Assembly (NCBI GenBank): GCA_031412575.1
Contig: JANODG010000185.1
Location: forward strand, 1-47,908
DNA: 47,908 bases
Direction: 5' to 3'
Source of the DNA: JAMLIO01 sp031412575
GTDB lineage: Bacteria > Bdellovibrionota > Bdellovibrionia > Bdellovibrionales > UBA1609
Positions 24,646 to 34,400 of this stretch are shown here, piece after piece. The translations under genes were made by a program, and so were the position numbers. A model generated the notes under the pieces. It made no database searches and was not told where the DNA came from. It was given only the letters and a program-made list of their open reading frames with translations. Each line of letters opens with the position of its first letter. The first letter of the stretch is position 1.

Positions 24646-25641
24646 ATGGATATTTTAAATAAAGCCAAAGAAGTTTTAGACATCGAAGCGGAATCGATTT
24701 TAAATCTAAAAGCCGGATTAGGTGATGAGTTTTTAGCGGCGTTAAATCTAATCGTCCAATGTGAAGGTAAAGTTATAATTTCCGGAATAGGTAAGTCCGG
24801 CATCATCGCGCGCAAGATGGCAAGCACCATGAGTTCAACGGGAACACCTGCGTTTTTTCTGCATGCGGCCGAAAGTTCCCATGGGGACCTAGGTGTGATT
24901 TCAAAGTCTGACCTGGTCATTGCGATCAGTTACGGCGGAGAAAGTGATGAACTTGAAGCGTTGATCAAATTCATCAAGCGAACAGGTGTGAAAATGATTT
25001 CAATCACTGGTAATAAAACAAGTCGGCTAGCCTTGGCCGGCGATATTGTTTTACACATTCCCATTCAGCGAGAAGCTTGTCCCTTGGGTCTGGCGCCGAC
25101 TTCTAGCACTACAGCGACACTTGCAATGTGTGACGCTTTATCAATGTGTGCTCTAGAGATGAAGGGCTTTCAGGCGAAAGACTTTGCAGAGTACCACCCC
25201 GGTGGAAAGCTGGGTCGTAAGTTACTGACTCGTGTCAGTGATGTGATGCTTTCAGAAAACCTACCTGTTGTTCAAGAAGAAGCTTCGTTTAAAGATGTGC
25301 TAGAACTGATGACCCAAGCCCAAGTGCGCGGAATCTGCGGAGTATTAAATAAAGATCAAGAATTAATAGGCGTGATTACAGACGGGGATTTAAGACGAAA
25401 ATTAAATTCTGAAATTGAATCGGGTTCTGTTTCAGAAAGTTTAAAAAAATTAAAATCTAAAGATTTGATGTCTTTACATCCAAAAACATTGGACCAGTCG
25501 GAACTTGCCGAAAAAGCTTTGTTTTTAATGGAACAATTTCGAATTCAATGTTTATTTGTAATGGACCGAACGCAAGCGAAGTCTTTAAAGCCTGTGGGCT
25601 TGATGCATCTTCAAGACCTGCTTGCGGCTAAAGTGAGATAA
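24646..25641 (+). CDS. kdsD: Arabinose-5-phosphate isomerase (KdsD/KpsF)
   Basis: Turns ribulose 5-phosphate into arabinose 5-phosphate, the first step to Kdo. The SIS domain (about 30-190) has SGIGKSGIIARKMASTMSS and AESSHGDLG; two CBS domains follow (about 205-331). The frame begins at GTG 24631 overlapping the pyrG stop, but an AGGA at 24636-24639 sits 6 bases before ATG 24646, so I choose that start (331 residues). kdsA, the next enzyme, is not adjacent. Confidence 0.95.
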   Translation: MDILNKAKEVLDIEAESILNLKAGLGDEFLAALNLIVQCEGKVIISGIGKSGIIARKMASTMSSTGTPAFFLHAAESSHGDLGVISKSDLVIAISYGGESDELEALIKFIKRTGVKMISITGNKTSRLALAGDIVLHIPIQREACPLGLAPTSSTTATLAMCDALSMCALEMKGFQAKDFAEYHPGGKLGRKLLTRVSDVMLSENLPVVQEEASFKDVLELMTQAQVRGICGVLNKDQELIGVITDGDLRRKLNSEIESGSVSESLKKLKSKDLMSLHPKTLDQSELAEKALFLMEQFRIQCLFVMDRTQAKSLKPVGLMHLQDLLAAKVR

Positions 25642-25694
25642 TTTTTTTAAATCACTTAGCTTTACTTTTTTTAGAAAGATTTAAGATTGATAAA

Positions 25695-27629
25695 TTAGTT
25701 ACCGCCGCCAATGTTACCAAGTAGCTGGTCAATGACGTTGTTGTTACCATTTTCGTCTAAACCTATATCAACTGGAACATTTACAAGCTCAACGGTTGGA
25801 GCCATTCGATCTTCATTGCCTGCTTGATAAACCTCGAACACTAACATCGCAATGTCCTGTCCCAAGGATCTGGATTTTTCCAACTCGAAATTCAAGTCTT
25901 CTAAGTTTGATATTATACTTCCGTTAAAAGATTTGAGCTTCATGATCGCCTGGTTTGAATACTGTCTTAATCGGTAAACTTTATTCACTTTTTGGAAGTG
26001 TTCTATGGATTCTTGTAGACTAGTATTATTTGCCATATGAATTCGTTGACTGGTCGAAAAGAAATATAGCAATTCGTTGTTTTTTGATCGAAGGTTTTCA
26101 TTCGAAGACAGATTCACTTGGTCTAATGAATTCAGAATTACGCCATCTTCGGGCAAAAAATCCAAACTTAAACCGTTACTCAACCAAGAAAATAATGTGG
26201 AGTTTGCCTCAGCGGTGTTGACAAAATTATAACCTGAAATTTCTGTGTATCGCGGACCAACATTTAAATCATTAAGAGCATTTATGATATTTAAACCCGA
26301 CTCAGAGTATTTTCGTATCACATTCGGTATAGAAATTTTTAAAGGTTCAGTCTCTCCGTTCCTAAATACAGTAAGTTCAAAATTTGATTTCTGCTCGTTG
26401 ACAGTCAAATAATGTTCTAAACTATAAAGACCATTTTTAGTTTCTACCAAGTAGATGAAATTTAAAAAAGAGCTTCGGTATTCCTGAACTTGAATTTTAT
26501 GACCGTCAATTGCGAAAATTAAATCATCAACTTTAATGCCACCATCTTGAATTAAATCTTTCGGTATGTCTTTGACTATCATTCCGTATTTTCTTTCTGA
26601 ATTTTGGAATTCTGGAGGGATTATATCAATAGTTTGAAGCGCATAGGTTTCTGCTATTTTTGCTCTTTTATCGAAATGCCTAAAAAACCAGACCATACCC
26701 AAACCACTTATAGGAAGTTGTTCTGAATTCACGTAATCTAAAATAAGTTGGATGGGCGAATAAAACATAGTTCTTAAACCTGCATTAGCTTCAGGATTAG
26801 CCATTGCGAAAATTATACCAGTAAGCTCGCCTTTCAAATTAAAAAGTGGACCACCACTACTGCCGCTGGTTGCATTTGTTAAGTCCGCAGCTCTTTCTTG
26901 GTCTTTGAACTGTGTAACACTATCAACTACTGAACCTACAGATAAATAGCCCTGTCGAGCTGCAGGATTAGAAAACGTGGCTACGGCTTCACCTGTCATC
27001 GACGAATTGATGTCAGGGGTGGCTTTAAAAACATAAGGGTTAACGCTATTTTGTTTTAAAAGTTCTTTATAACGATCGACGTTAACTTTATCTAGTTCTA
27101 TTAGCGCCAAATCAACAGATGCTGTTCTAAATTCCGGACTGTATCTCCATGTGCGCCATATGATGCGCCCTTGTAGCCACTGTTTTTTGTCCTGTACTGT
27201 TGTCACAGCCGAGGGGTAAAATCGAACAAAGTTTGCAGATTTAACAACGTGAGCGTTTGTAAGAATTAAATTCTCTTTAATGAAAAAGCCTGTTCCTAAA
27301 GTACTGTTACTTTCATTGATCCAATTTTGTATGACGTTTAAAGCTGAACTTGTATCTTCGGCCAAAGGAGAAACCGCTAGTTTTGATGACCCATCGGTAA
27401 AAAACAAACTTGAAGTGTAATAAGAGCCAACCGATGTAGACACGTCAGTTTGTAATCCGTCAGGAGCAACTTGTACCACTCCTCCTTTTATAATTGGAAT
27501 TAATGCTTGGAAATCGTTATATTTGGGTGATCCTGGATTTGCGATTTCTAACCGTGTCGCCGCAAAGACTAGAGATGAAATCAAATTTAACATAAAAAAC
27601 GCGGTAAAAATCTTAGACTTTAAGATCAT
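25695..27629 (-). CDS. Secreted trypsin-like serine protease with PDZ-like domain
   Basis: The frame opens at 27650, but AAGGA lies 7 bases before ATG 27629, which begins a signal peptide (MILKSKIFTAFFMLNLI, cleavage near VFAA). 644 residues. Protease domain: His127 in LTNAHVV, Asp173 in VDLALIEL, Ser258 in SGSSGGPLF, so the triad is intact. A PDZ-like domain follows (GIKVDDLIFAIDGHKI). The last 250 residues are not recognised. HtrA-like architecture with an unusually long C-terminus. It lies opposite and between kdsD and kdsC. Confidence 0.88.
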   Translation of the reverse strand: MILKSKIFTAFFMLNLISSLVFAATRLEIANPGSPKYNDFQALIPIIKGGVVQVAPDGLQTDVSTSVGSYYTSSLFFTDGSSKLAVSPLAEDTSSALNVIQNWINESNSTLGTGFFIKENLILTNAHVVKSANFVRFYPSAVTTVQDKKQWLQGRIIWRTWRYSPEFRTASVDLALIELDKVNVDRYKELLKQNSVNPYVFKATPDINSSMTGEAVATFSNPAARQGYLSVGSVVDSVTQFKDQERAADLTNATSGSSGGPLFNLKGELTGIIFAMANPEANAGLRTMFYSPIQLILDYVNSEQLPISGLGMVWFFRHFDKRAKIAETYALQTIDIIPPEFQNSERKYGMIVKDIPKDLIQDGGIKVDDLIFAIDGHKIQVQEYRSSFLNFIYLVETKNGLYSLEHYLTVNEQKSNFELTVFRNGETEPLKISIPNVIRKYSESGLNIINALNDLNVGPRYTEISGYNFVNTAEANSTLFSWLSNGLSLDFLPEDGVILNSLDQVNLSSNENLRSKNNELLYFFSTSQRIHMANNTSLQESIEHFQKVNKVYRLRQYSNQAIMKLKSFNGSIISNLEDLNFELEKSRSLGQDIAMLVFEVYQAGNEDRMAPTVELVNVPVDIGLDENGNNNVIDQLLGNIGGGN

Positions 27630-27791
27630 GTGAAATCCTTTTGATTGCATTTTGGACAGGGGATCAGAAATGACTTATTGGTCAGCTTAACCTATCCTTG
27701 ATTTTTTGAATTCATTTGGAAATTAACAGGTCAAAGGATAAATACACCTGCTAAATCGGTGGCTTGTAAATTTGTAACAACTGGCTAGCGA

Positions 27792-27820
27792 TTGTACTTT
27801 TTAAAAATTCCTTTCATACT
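27792..27820 (+). promoter_or_regulatory. Candidate promoter for a leaderless kdsC mRNA
   Basis: TTGTAC (27792-27797), a 17-base spacer and CATACT (27815-27820) lie just before ATG 27827. Transcription would start at the A of the ATG. No ribosome binding site is present. Confidence 0.5.
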
Positions 27821-27826
27821 TAAATA

Positions 27827-28309
27827 ATGCACGATAAATTAAAGAAAATTAAAATGTTGTTAAGTGATGTTGATGGGGTCATGACAGACGCCACGATCTG
27901 GTTAGATTCAAACATGAAATGGAAGCGTAAGTACAACGTCTTAGACGGCATGGGATTAATACGCCTTCAAAAACAGGGGATCAAGGTTGGAATCATCACC
28001 GCTTCCGATGCCGACGATGTTCGTTTTAGGTTTGAATTTTTAAAAGTTGATTACTTTTACGAAAAATCGTCTGACAAAGGACTAGCTCTTCAGGACATCT
28101 TAAAGAAAACAGGTTTTGATTTATCAGAAATCGCTTATATTGGAGATGACCTCATGGATTTGCCGGTCATTGAAGCGGTTGGTTTTGGAGTTGCAGTTCC
28201 TAACTCTTTAGAGGAAGTGCAAGCTAAAGCTGATTACGTAACAAAGCGTTCTGGCGGTGAAGGTGCGGTCAGAGAAGTTTGTGAGATGATTCTTAGAGCT
28301 CAACGCTGA
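27827..28309 (+). CDS. kdsC: 3-deoxy-manno-octulosonate-8-phosphatase
   Basis: HAD-superfamily phosphatase releasing Kdo from Kdo-8-phosphate. Motif I LSDVDGVMTD, motif II IITAS, and motif IV YIGDDLMDLPV are all present; KRKYNVLDGMGL is typical of KdsC. 160 residues, the compact cap-less length. No ribosome binding site; the promoter suggests leaderless translation. The gliding operon begins 41 bases downstream. Confidence 0.95.
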   Translation: MHDKLKKIKMLLSDVDGVMTDATIWLDSNMKWKRKYNVLDGMGLIRLQKQGIKVGIITASDADDVRFRFEFLKVDYFYEKSSDKGLALQDILKKTGFDLSEIAYIGDDLMDLPVIEAVGFGVAVPNSLEEVQAKADYVTKRSGGEGAVREVCEMILRAQR

Positions 28310-28350
28310 TAAACTTCTTTAACACTTAATTAAGGAAGGGAGTCTTTAAA

Positions 28351-29184
28351 GTGTTTACGAACAATTCGATTATAACTTATTTTCTATCTCATAGAAATTA
28401 TATATGTTCTTTAAAGTCATTGATGGTCTTTCTTTTGATGGCTTCTGTTATGTTTGTTCCACAGAATAAAGCTGAAGCAAAAAAACTTAGACTCTCTGAT
28501 GATGAACTTTCTAAAGAAGCTGTAATGCCAGTTTTTGACGAAAAAATTGTAATCAAAAACCGCCGAGTTATTCATAAAAATAAAGTAGAGATTGGTCTTT
28601 TTGGTGGCAACGTTTTGTCGGAAGCGATTTTTGATCCTTTAACTTTTGGTGCTTCATTGGCTTATCATTTTGATAACACTCACGGTGTATTTGTCACAGT
28701 TGGATTGTATCAAGATAAGTTAAGTGCAAATGGCGAAAGATTAAAAAACGGAGATGTTATTGATACCGGTGGAAATACTGGCCGTTTTTTTGACGCTTCA
28801 CGAGCACCCCAAAAAGAATTTATGATTGCTGGCCACTATCAGTACACCGCTTATTACGGAAAGTTCAGTTTATCGAAAGAAACCGTTATGAATCTTTCTT
28901 TATACGGATTATTAGGTGGTGGTGCCTACATGATGGAAGGTTTAGTCGCACCAATGATAAATTTGGGTGTAGGACAAAGATTTTATTTCACTAAAAACAT
29001 AGCCTTTAGGCTAGACCTATTATTAAGTTCCTTCTATGGACCTGACATCACATCAACCTTTGGAACTGCAAATGATCTAAATGAACCACCACAGCCAGCA
29101 CTACCTGAGGTAGATGCAGATGCTTTCGCAAAAAAATTGCTTTTCGACACTCAGATAAATCTCGGAATTACATTCTTATTGTAA
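28351..29184 (+). CDS. Outer-membrane beta-barrel protein, gliding machinery (GltA/GltB-like)
   Basis: GTG start with a strong AAGGAAGGGAG ribosome binding site 8 bases upstream. Long N-region, then a signal peptide ending NKAEA (277 residues in total). A short periplasmic stretch (KNRRVIHKNK) leads into a barrel that looks like the myxobacterial outer-membrane barrel family and ends LGITFLL. First gene of the run that leads to AglRQS, so I infer it is an outer-membrane part of a Glt-type machine. Assignment to GltA versus GltB is not possible by eye. Confidence 0.75.
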   Translation: MFTNNSIITYFLSHRNYICSLKSLMVFLLMASVMFVPQNKAEAKKLRLSDDELSKEAVMPVFDEKIVIKNRRVIHKNKVEIGLFGGNVLSEAIFDPLTFGASLAYHFDNTHGVFVTVGLYQDKLSANGERLKNGDVIDTGGNTGRFFDASRAPQKEFMIAGHYQYTAYYGKFSLSKETVMNLSLYGLLGGGAYMMEGLVAPMINLGVGQRFYFTKNIAFRLDLLLSSFYGPDITSTFGTANDLNEPPQPALPEVDADAFAKKLLFDTQINLGITFLL

Positions 29185-29277
29185 TTTATTAGCCTTGATC
29201 ATCGGTCTAGTTCTTTCGATAGAACTTTTCATACTTCACAGCTCTGTTATCCTTAAGATGAGAAGGTGTAAAAAGAA

Positions 29278-29982
29278 ATGAAAATTTCAGCTTTGATTTT
29301 GCTTTTTAGTTTACTGTCAAATTTGTCATATACTTATGCCCAAGAAAATAAACCAAGGGTTTCTGTTTCTGATGAGCTTGAGGATTTAGAACTTTATTCT
29401 GACATCGTGGTCATTCAAAAGAAATTTTTTGAAAAGACGTCCCGATGGGAACTTAGCATTTCTGGATTAACGTCTTTAAACAATAAGTTTTTTACTTCTG
29501 TGGGACTTAAAGGCACTTTAGGATATCATTTATCCGAAAGGTGGGCGGTTGAAGGTCAAGCGTGGTATTTAGCGCAACTGGATCGTGATTTTACAAAAAA
29601 TTTAGAAAGCGAATATAGTATTTCAACGTCTGATATTGTTACCCCTCAAGGGTACTTAGGTTTAAATCTAGTCTGGACACCAATCTACGGAAAGCTTTCT
29701 TTACAAGAAAAATCAGTAAATCCTTTCGAATTGTTTTTCACCTTTGGCGCTGGTGTAATTTTGACTGATGACAGTCAAAAGGCACCGGCCATCAATCTGT
29801 CCTTTGGTCAAATACATCCGATCAGCAAAAATACAACCCTAAGATGGGAAGTCGGTGGAAATATTTTCAGTGCGAAAGGCAAAGGAAGCCTTCAGGGCGG
29901 CCAACAAAACGAAGAAACAATCTCGGAAATTTTTTATGTTTCTGTAGGGGCGAGTTTCTTTTTTCCAGGGGTTAAGAGGTAA
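29278..29982 (+). CDS. Outer-membrane beta-barrel protein, gliding machinery (GltA/GltB-like)
   Basis: 234 residues, signal peptide ending TYAQ. Same layout as the preceding barrel: an acidic stretch (DELEDLELYSDIVVIQKKFF), then a barrel with GLKGTLGYHLSERWAVEGQ and a final SVGASFFFPGV. The two look like diverged paralogues, as with GltA and GltB in Myxococcus. A GAAGGTG ribosome binding site precedes the ATG. The TPR gene starts 2 bases after its stop codon. Confidence 0.78.
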   Translation: MKISALILLFSLLSNLSYTYAQENKPRVSVSDELEDLELYSDIVVIQKKFFEKTSRWELSISGLTSLNNKFFTSVGLKGTLGYHLSERWAVEGQAWYLAQLDRDFTKNLESEYSISTSDIVTPQGYLGLNLVWTPIYGKLSLQEKSVNPFELFFTFGAGVILTDDSQKAPAINLSFGQIHPISKNTTLRWEVGGNIFSAKGKGSLQGGQQNEETISEIFYVSVGASFFFPGVKR

Positions 29983-29984
29983 TT

Positions 29985-31493
29985 ATGAAACGACTTTTAA
30001 TTCTTCTTTTCATGATACCGAATATTGCTTTTGCTTCGTCTGAATTTTCTAGAGCCGAATTCTTTTTAGAAAAAAATGACAACTTTCAGGCCGCACAAAG
30101 ATTTTACGACATCATCAGTAATTCGAAATATAAAAATGAACACTCAAAAGCTTTGTATTCACTATCTAAAGCCTTAAGTAAAATTGGATTTAACCAAACT
30201 GCTGTGTATTTTTTGACGTCAATCGCACGAGTGAATTCATCGTCCAAATATATGGATCCTGCTTTAGAAGCCCTTTATGAAATTGGATTTCAAATCGGGG
30301 ATGAATCTGCTTTAAAGTATTCTTTATCAAAAATTGATATGGCCAAATTCCCAGCCGGGAAAATGGATCTTTTGTATTACAGATTAGGCGAAGTCTATTT
30401 AGATAAAAACGATCTTAATAGGGCTGTAGCTTCTTATGCTAAAATCACAAGTGAAAGTAAGCTGTTTGCAAAAGCAAGATACAACATGGGAATGGCTTCT
30501 GCTGAACTTCAAAATCCAAAACTTTCAGTGAAATATTTCACTCAAGCCGTTAATGCCCGAAGAAAAAATGGAGTGACCGACATTCAACGGGTTGGGGCTA
30601 TGATTGGTCGAGCGCGCGCACTCTATCAATTGGGTCGATGGGATAACTCAATTGCCGCTTATAAAATGGTTCCTCGTGATTCTGAATTTTGGCACAGCTC
30701 TTTGTTTGAATCTACGTGGGCCTATTTAAGATCCGGTAAATTTAGAAGTGCTATGAGTAATTTTCAGTCCCTTCATTCTACATTTTACGAATCTTACTAC
30801 TTACCCGAATCCTTAATTTTAAGATCTATTGTTTATCTTTATATTTGTAAATATGAAGAAGTCGATAAAGTTTTAAATACTTATAATGAAGTCTATGGAC
30901 GACTTCAGGTTCAACTTGCTAACTACTTAAAAGACAAAAGACAAAATCGCGAAGATTTAATCCAAATGAATAACATGCTTGCGGATATTTCTAAAGGCAT
31001 GGAAATTCCAAAAAGTTATGCTGGCATTCCAAGCTTGGCCTTAAGACATGTTTCTAGGACTGCTGGATTTAAAAAATCATATAAGTACTTAAAACTTTTG
31101 TATGAAGAGCAAAAATTAAATTCAGTACAAAATGATTTTTGGAAAAGGTCTGGACTGGGTAAGTTGATCGCTAAAAATTTAACTCAAAGAATTGCGATCT
31201 CAGAAAAATATGTTGCGGCCCTGATTCGTAAATCATTGATAGATATGAACGAAGAGCTTTTAGAATTTAGCGATCAGAAAGAATTTATTAAAGTTGAAGT
31301 GACTACAGCTAAGACCGAAGGCGCTTTAAAGAAAATGCGCGGAACAGATGATCCTTCAGATACGATCACTGCAAAAAATTCCAGAGATTTTTATATTAAA
31401 AATGGTTACGAATATTGGCCGTTTCAGGGTGAGTACTGGTTAGATGAAATCGGAAATTATCAATATGTAGGGGCCAGCCAATGTGCAAGGTAA
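29985..31493 (+). CDS. Periplasmic TPR protein, gliding machinery (GltC/GltE-like)
   Basis: 502 residues with a short signal peptide (cleavage after IAFA). Tetratricopeptide-like helices fill most of the protein (for example RLGEVYLDKNDLNRAVASYAKI near 133-154). The C-terminal tail YEYWPFQGEYWLDEIGNYQY resembles the tail of myxobacterial gliding TPR proteins (AglT type), recalled from memory. Ribosome binding site AGAGGTAA. Overlaps the next gene by 13 bases, so expression is coupled. Confidence 0.78.
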   Translation: MKRLLILLFMIPNIAFASSEFSRAEFFLEKNDNFQAAQRFYDIISNSKYKNEHSKALYSLSKALSKIGFNQTAVYFLTSIARVNSSSKYMDPALEALYEIGFQIGDESALKYSLSKIDMAKFPAGKMDLLYYRLGEVYLDKNDLNRAVASYAKITSESKLFAKARYNMGMASAELQNPKLSVKYFTQAVNARRKNGVTDIQRVGAMIGRARALYQLGRWDNSIAAYKMVPRDSEFWHSSLFESTWAYLRSGKFRSAMSNFQSLHSTFYESYYLPESLILRSIVYLYICKYEEVDKVLNTYNEVYGRLQVQLANYLKDKRQNREDLIQMNNMLADISKGMEIPKSYAGIPSLALRHVSRTAGFKKSYKYLKLLYEEQKLNSVQNDFWKRSGLGKLIAKNLTQRIAISEKYVAALIRKSLIDMNEELLEFSDQKEFIKVEVTTAKTEGALKKMRGTDDPSDTITAKNSRDFYIKNGYEYWPFQGEYWLDEIGNYQYVGASQCAR

Positions 31494-34400
31494 AAAGTCT
31501 ATCTTCGACATTTTTAAACCAAGCTGTTGTTGCAGCTTTGGTATGTTTTTTTGCTATTAACAATACCGAAGCCAAAACTCTTGGCGCTGTTATTAAGAAT
31601 ATAGAAAAATCAAAGGCGAACCTACCAAAAACCAGAGAAGCTTCAAAAACGCCGCCACAAAGTAATATCAATTTAAAGTTAGTACGTCCAACAAGCACAA
31701 ATACTAATTTATTTAAAGAAGGCACTAACGAAGCTGAGTATGAAAAGTTATTAAATCAACAGATCAATCAGCTATATAGTCTGTCTAAAAAAACCAGATC
31801 CAAAGCTATGCAAGGCGACGTTTGGTTAAGGTTAGCTAAAGCCTACACCGAAAAATCAGCGTTAGTTGAAAGACGTATTAATGAAGAGTTCGATAAAAAA
31901 ATTAACGATTATTTTGCAAAGAAAATTTCTTCCAAGCCAGTTTTAAACATGGGTCCTGCCCAGGATTTCAATAAAAAAGCTGTTGAGCTTTACAAATGGT
32001 ACTTGAGGGACAATCCAAAAAGTCCAAACTCGGATCAAGTTTTATTTTTCTTAGGTTATAATACGATGTCTTTAGGGGATAGCGCGGCCAGTGTGAAATA
32101 TTACGAAGCCTTATCGAGTCGTTTTCCTAACAGTGAATTTGTTATTGAAGCTAACTTATCATTAGCGGATTATTACTTTGATCAAGGGGCTAAGAATTAC
32201 GCTCAAAGTAAAGGTTACTTAGAAAAAGCAGAAGACTATTATCAAAAAATCATAAAAAGCAGATCAAGATTATCATCGATTGCAACTTACAAATTAGCTT
32301 GGGTGAATTTAAAGTTAAATCGATCGGACCAAGCCTTAGCTTATATCACTAGAGTCATTCGTGATGGTAAGTTTGCGGACCAAAGAAAAGTGTCGTCGGA
32401 TAGATTATCAAAAGAAGCGCAAAAAGAATTACCAATGTTTTATGCCCAAGTTAAAGATTATAAAAAATCTATATCTTACTTTAAAGCCTCGCTTCCTAAA
32501 GAAGACGTGGCTAAATCCCTTGAGCAATTAGCTTTATTATATGCTGATTCTGGAAATCGTGAAGGTGCCGGATTTTTATTTGATTATCTTTCAAAAACTG
32601 GTGATCTGTCGGTCGGCAAAGTTTTTGATTTTCAATACAAAAAAGTACAGTTGGCTGAATCTAAGGGTGGAATCATAAATTCTAGAGCAGAGCTTTTAGA
32701 TCTTATTGAAGCTTTTGGACCTAAAACGAAATGGGCCGAAAAAGCTAGAAAAGAAGACGCTTATGATGAACCTTACAAAAAGATGGAAGGCTTAGCGAAA
32801 AACTATGCTTTGACAGCTCACAAGGCTTCAAGATTAAAGCCCGATGATTTGATCTCTTTAAGAAAAGCCGACGAAGCTTATAAAATTTATTTAGAAAACT
32901 TTGTTAAAGAAGATAAAGACGCAGAAATTAGATTTTTTCACGCCGAACTTTTATATGAAGCTAAGCAATTTGCTAAAGCGGCAGACATGTATATGGAAGT
33001 TTCTAAAGTTCAAAACTCAAAATATGCAGAAAAATCTAAACTTAACGCCTTGTTATCCATTGAAAAAGCTTTACCTAGTATTGATGGAATCAAACAAAAA
33101 GTTGGGGATTCTACAGAAGTTTATCCTTTAGAAGATTCTGAAAAGAAGTTTATTTCTTTAACTCAAGAGTATTTAGCTAATCCGAAAAACACAGAATCCA
33201 GAGTCGAAGTCATGTATAAAATGGCATCGATTTTATATGCACATAATTACTTAACAGATGCCGAAAAACAATTTAAGGATGTGATTAAAGAGTTTCCTAA
33301 ATCCCAATACGCGGAATACTCGACGAACTTAATTTTGGATATTTATAATTTAAGAAAAGACTATAAAGGCCTAGAAAGAGTCGGTTTAGAGTTGTTAGAG
33401 AATAAGTCTGTTAACAACGAAAAAGCCATGCAAGACGTAAAAAATGTCGTCGAAAAATCAGCCTTTAAGGGTGCAGAAGAAGCTGAAAAAGCCAATAAGC
33501 CGCTGGATGCTGCAAAATCCTATTTGGATTTTTATAAAAAATATCCAAAATCGACTTTAGCGGCTTTAGCCTTATATAACTCTGCCATTAACTTCGAAAA
33601 GGCAGATAGAAAAAACTTAGCAATTGAAACTTACGAAAGATACCGTGCCGAAGCTGACCCTAAGGTGAAAGAATACGCTAAAACATTTTTGTTCACGGGT
33701 ATTTTACGTGAAAGTTTGGGCGACTTGGCCGGCGCAGTTCGTGATTATGAATCTTATATAAAGATTTCTGATCCAAAAACTATAGAAGCCAGTTTGTATT
33801 ACAACATCGCCATCATTTTTGAAGGTTTAAAGAATTTCACTAAAGTAAAAGAATATTTTAATCTCTACAGCGCTAGGGTTAAGCCTGAAGAAGCAAAAAA
33901 CATTATTTTTAGACAAGCTTCTTATGCGGATGAACTGGGATTAGCATATGAGGCTATCACCTTATACAAAAAATATGTCTTAGTCGCGGGCATCGACCAA
34001 GATCTTAAAATTGAAGCTGTTGGAAGATTAGCTTTATTGTCCAAAGAGTCGGGTGCAATCACGCAATCTATAACGTACTTCAACGAATCCGTAAAATTAC
34101 AGTCGCAATTAAAATCTAAGAAGAATGCTCAATATGCAGCTGAATCCATGTTTATCAAAACGGATAAAGTATATAACGATCTTAAAGCTATAACTATTGG
34201 AACAAATCCAGCGACACAACAATCTTTGGTACAGAAGAAAATTAAGTTGGTTGAAGACTTAAGAAAATCAACAGAAGCGGTGATTGCTTATGATGCTCCA
34301 GAATGGATTGTAGCTGCCTTAACTCGAATGGGCCAAGGCTATCAGCATTTAGCTTTTGCTTTAGTGTCAGCCCCGGTGCCTAAAGAATTAAATGCAGAGG

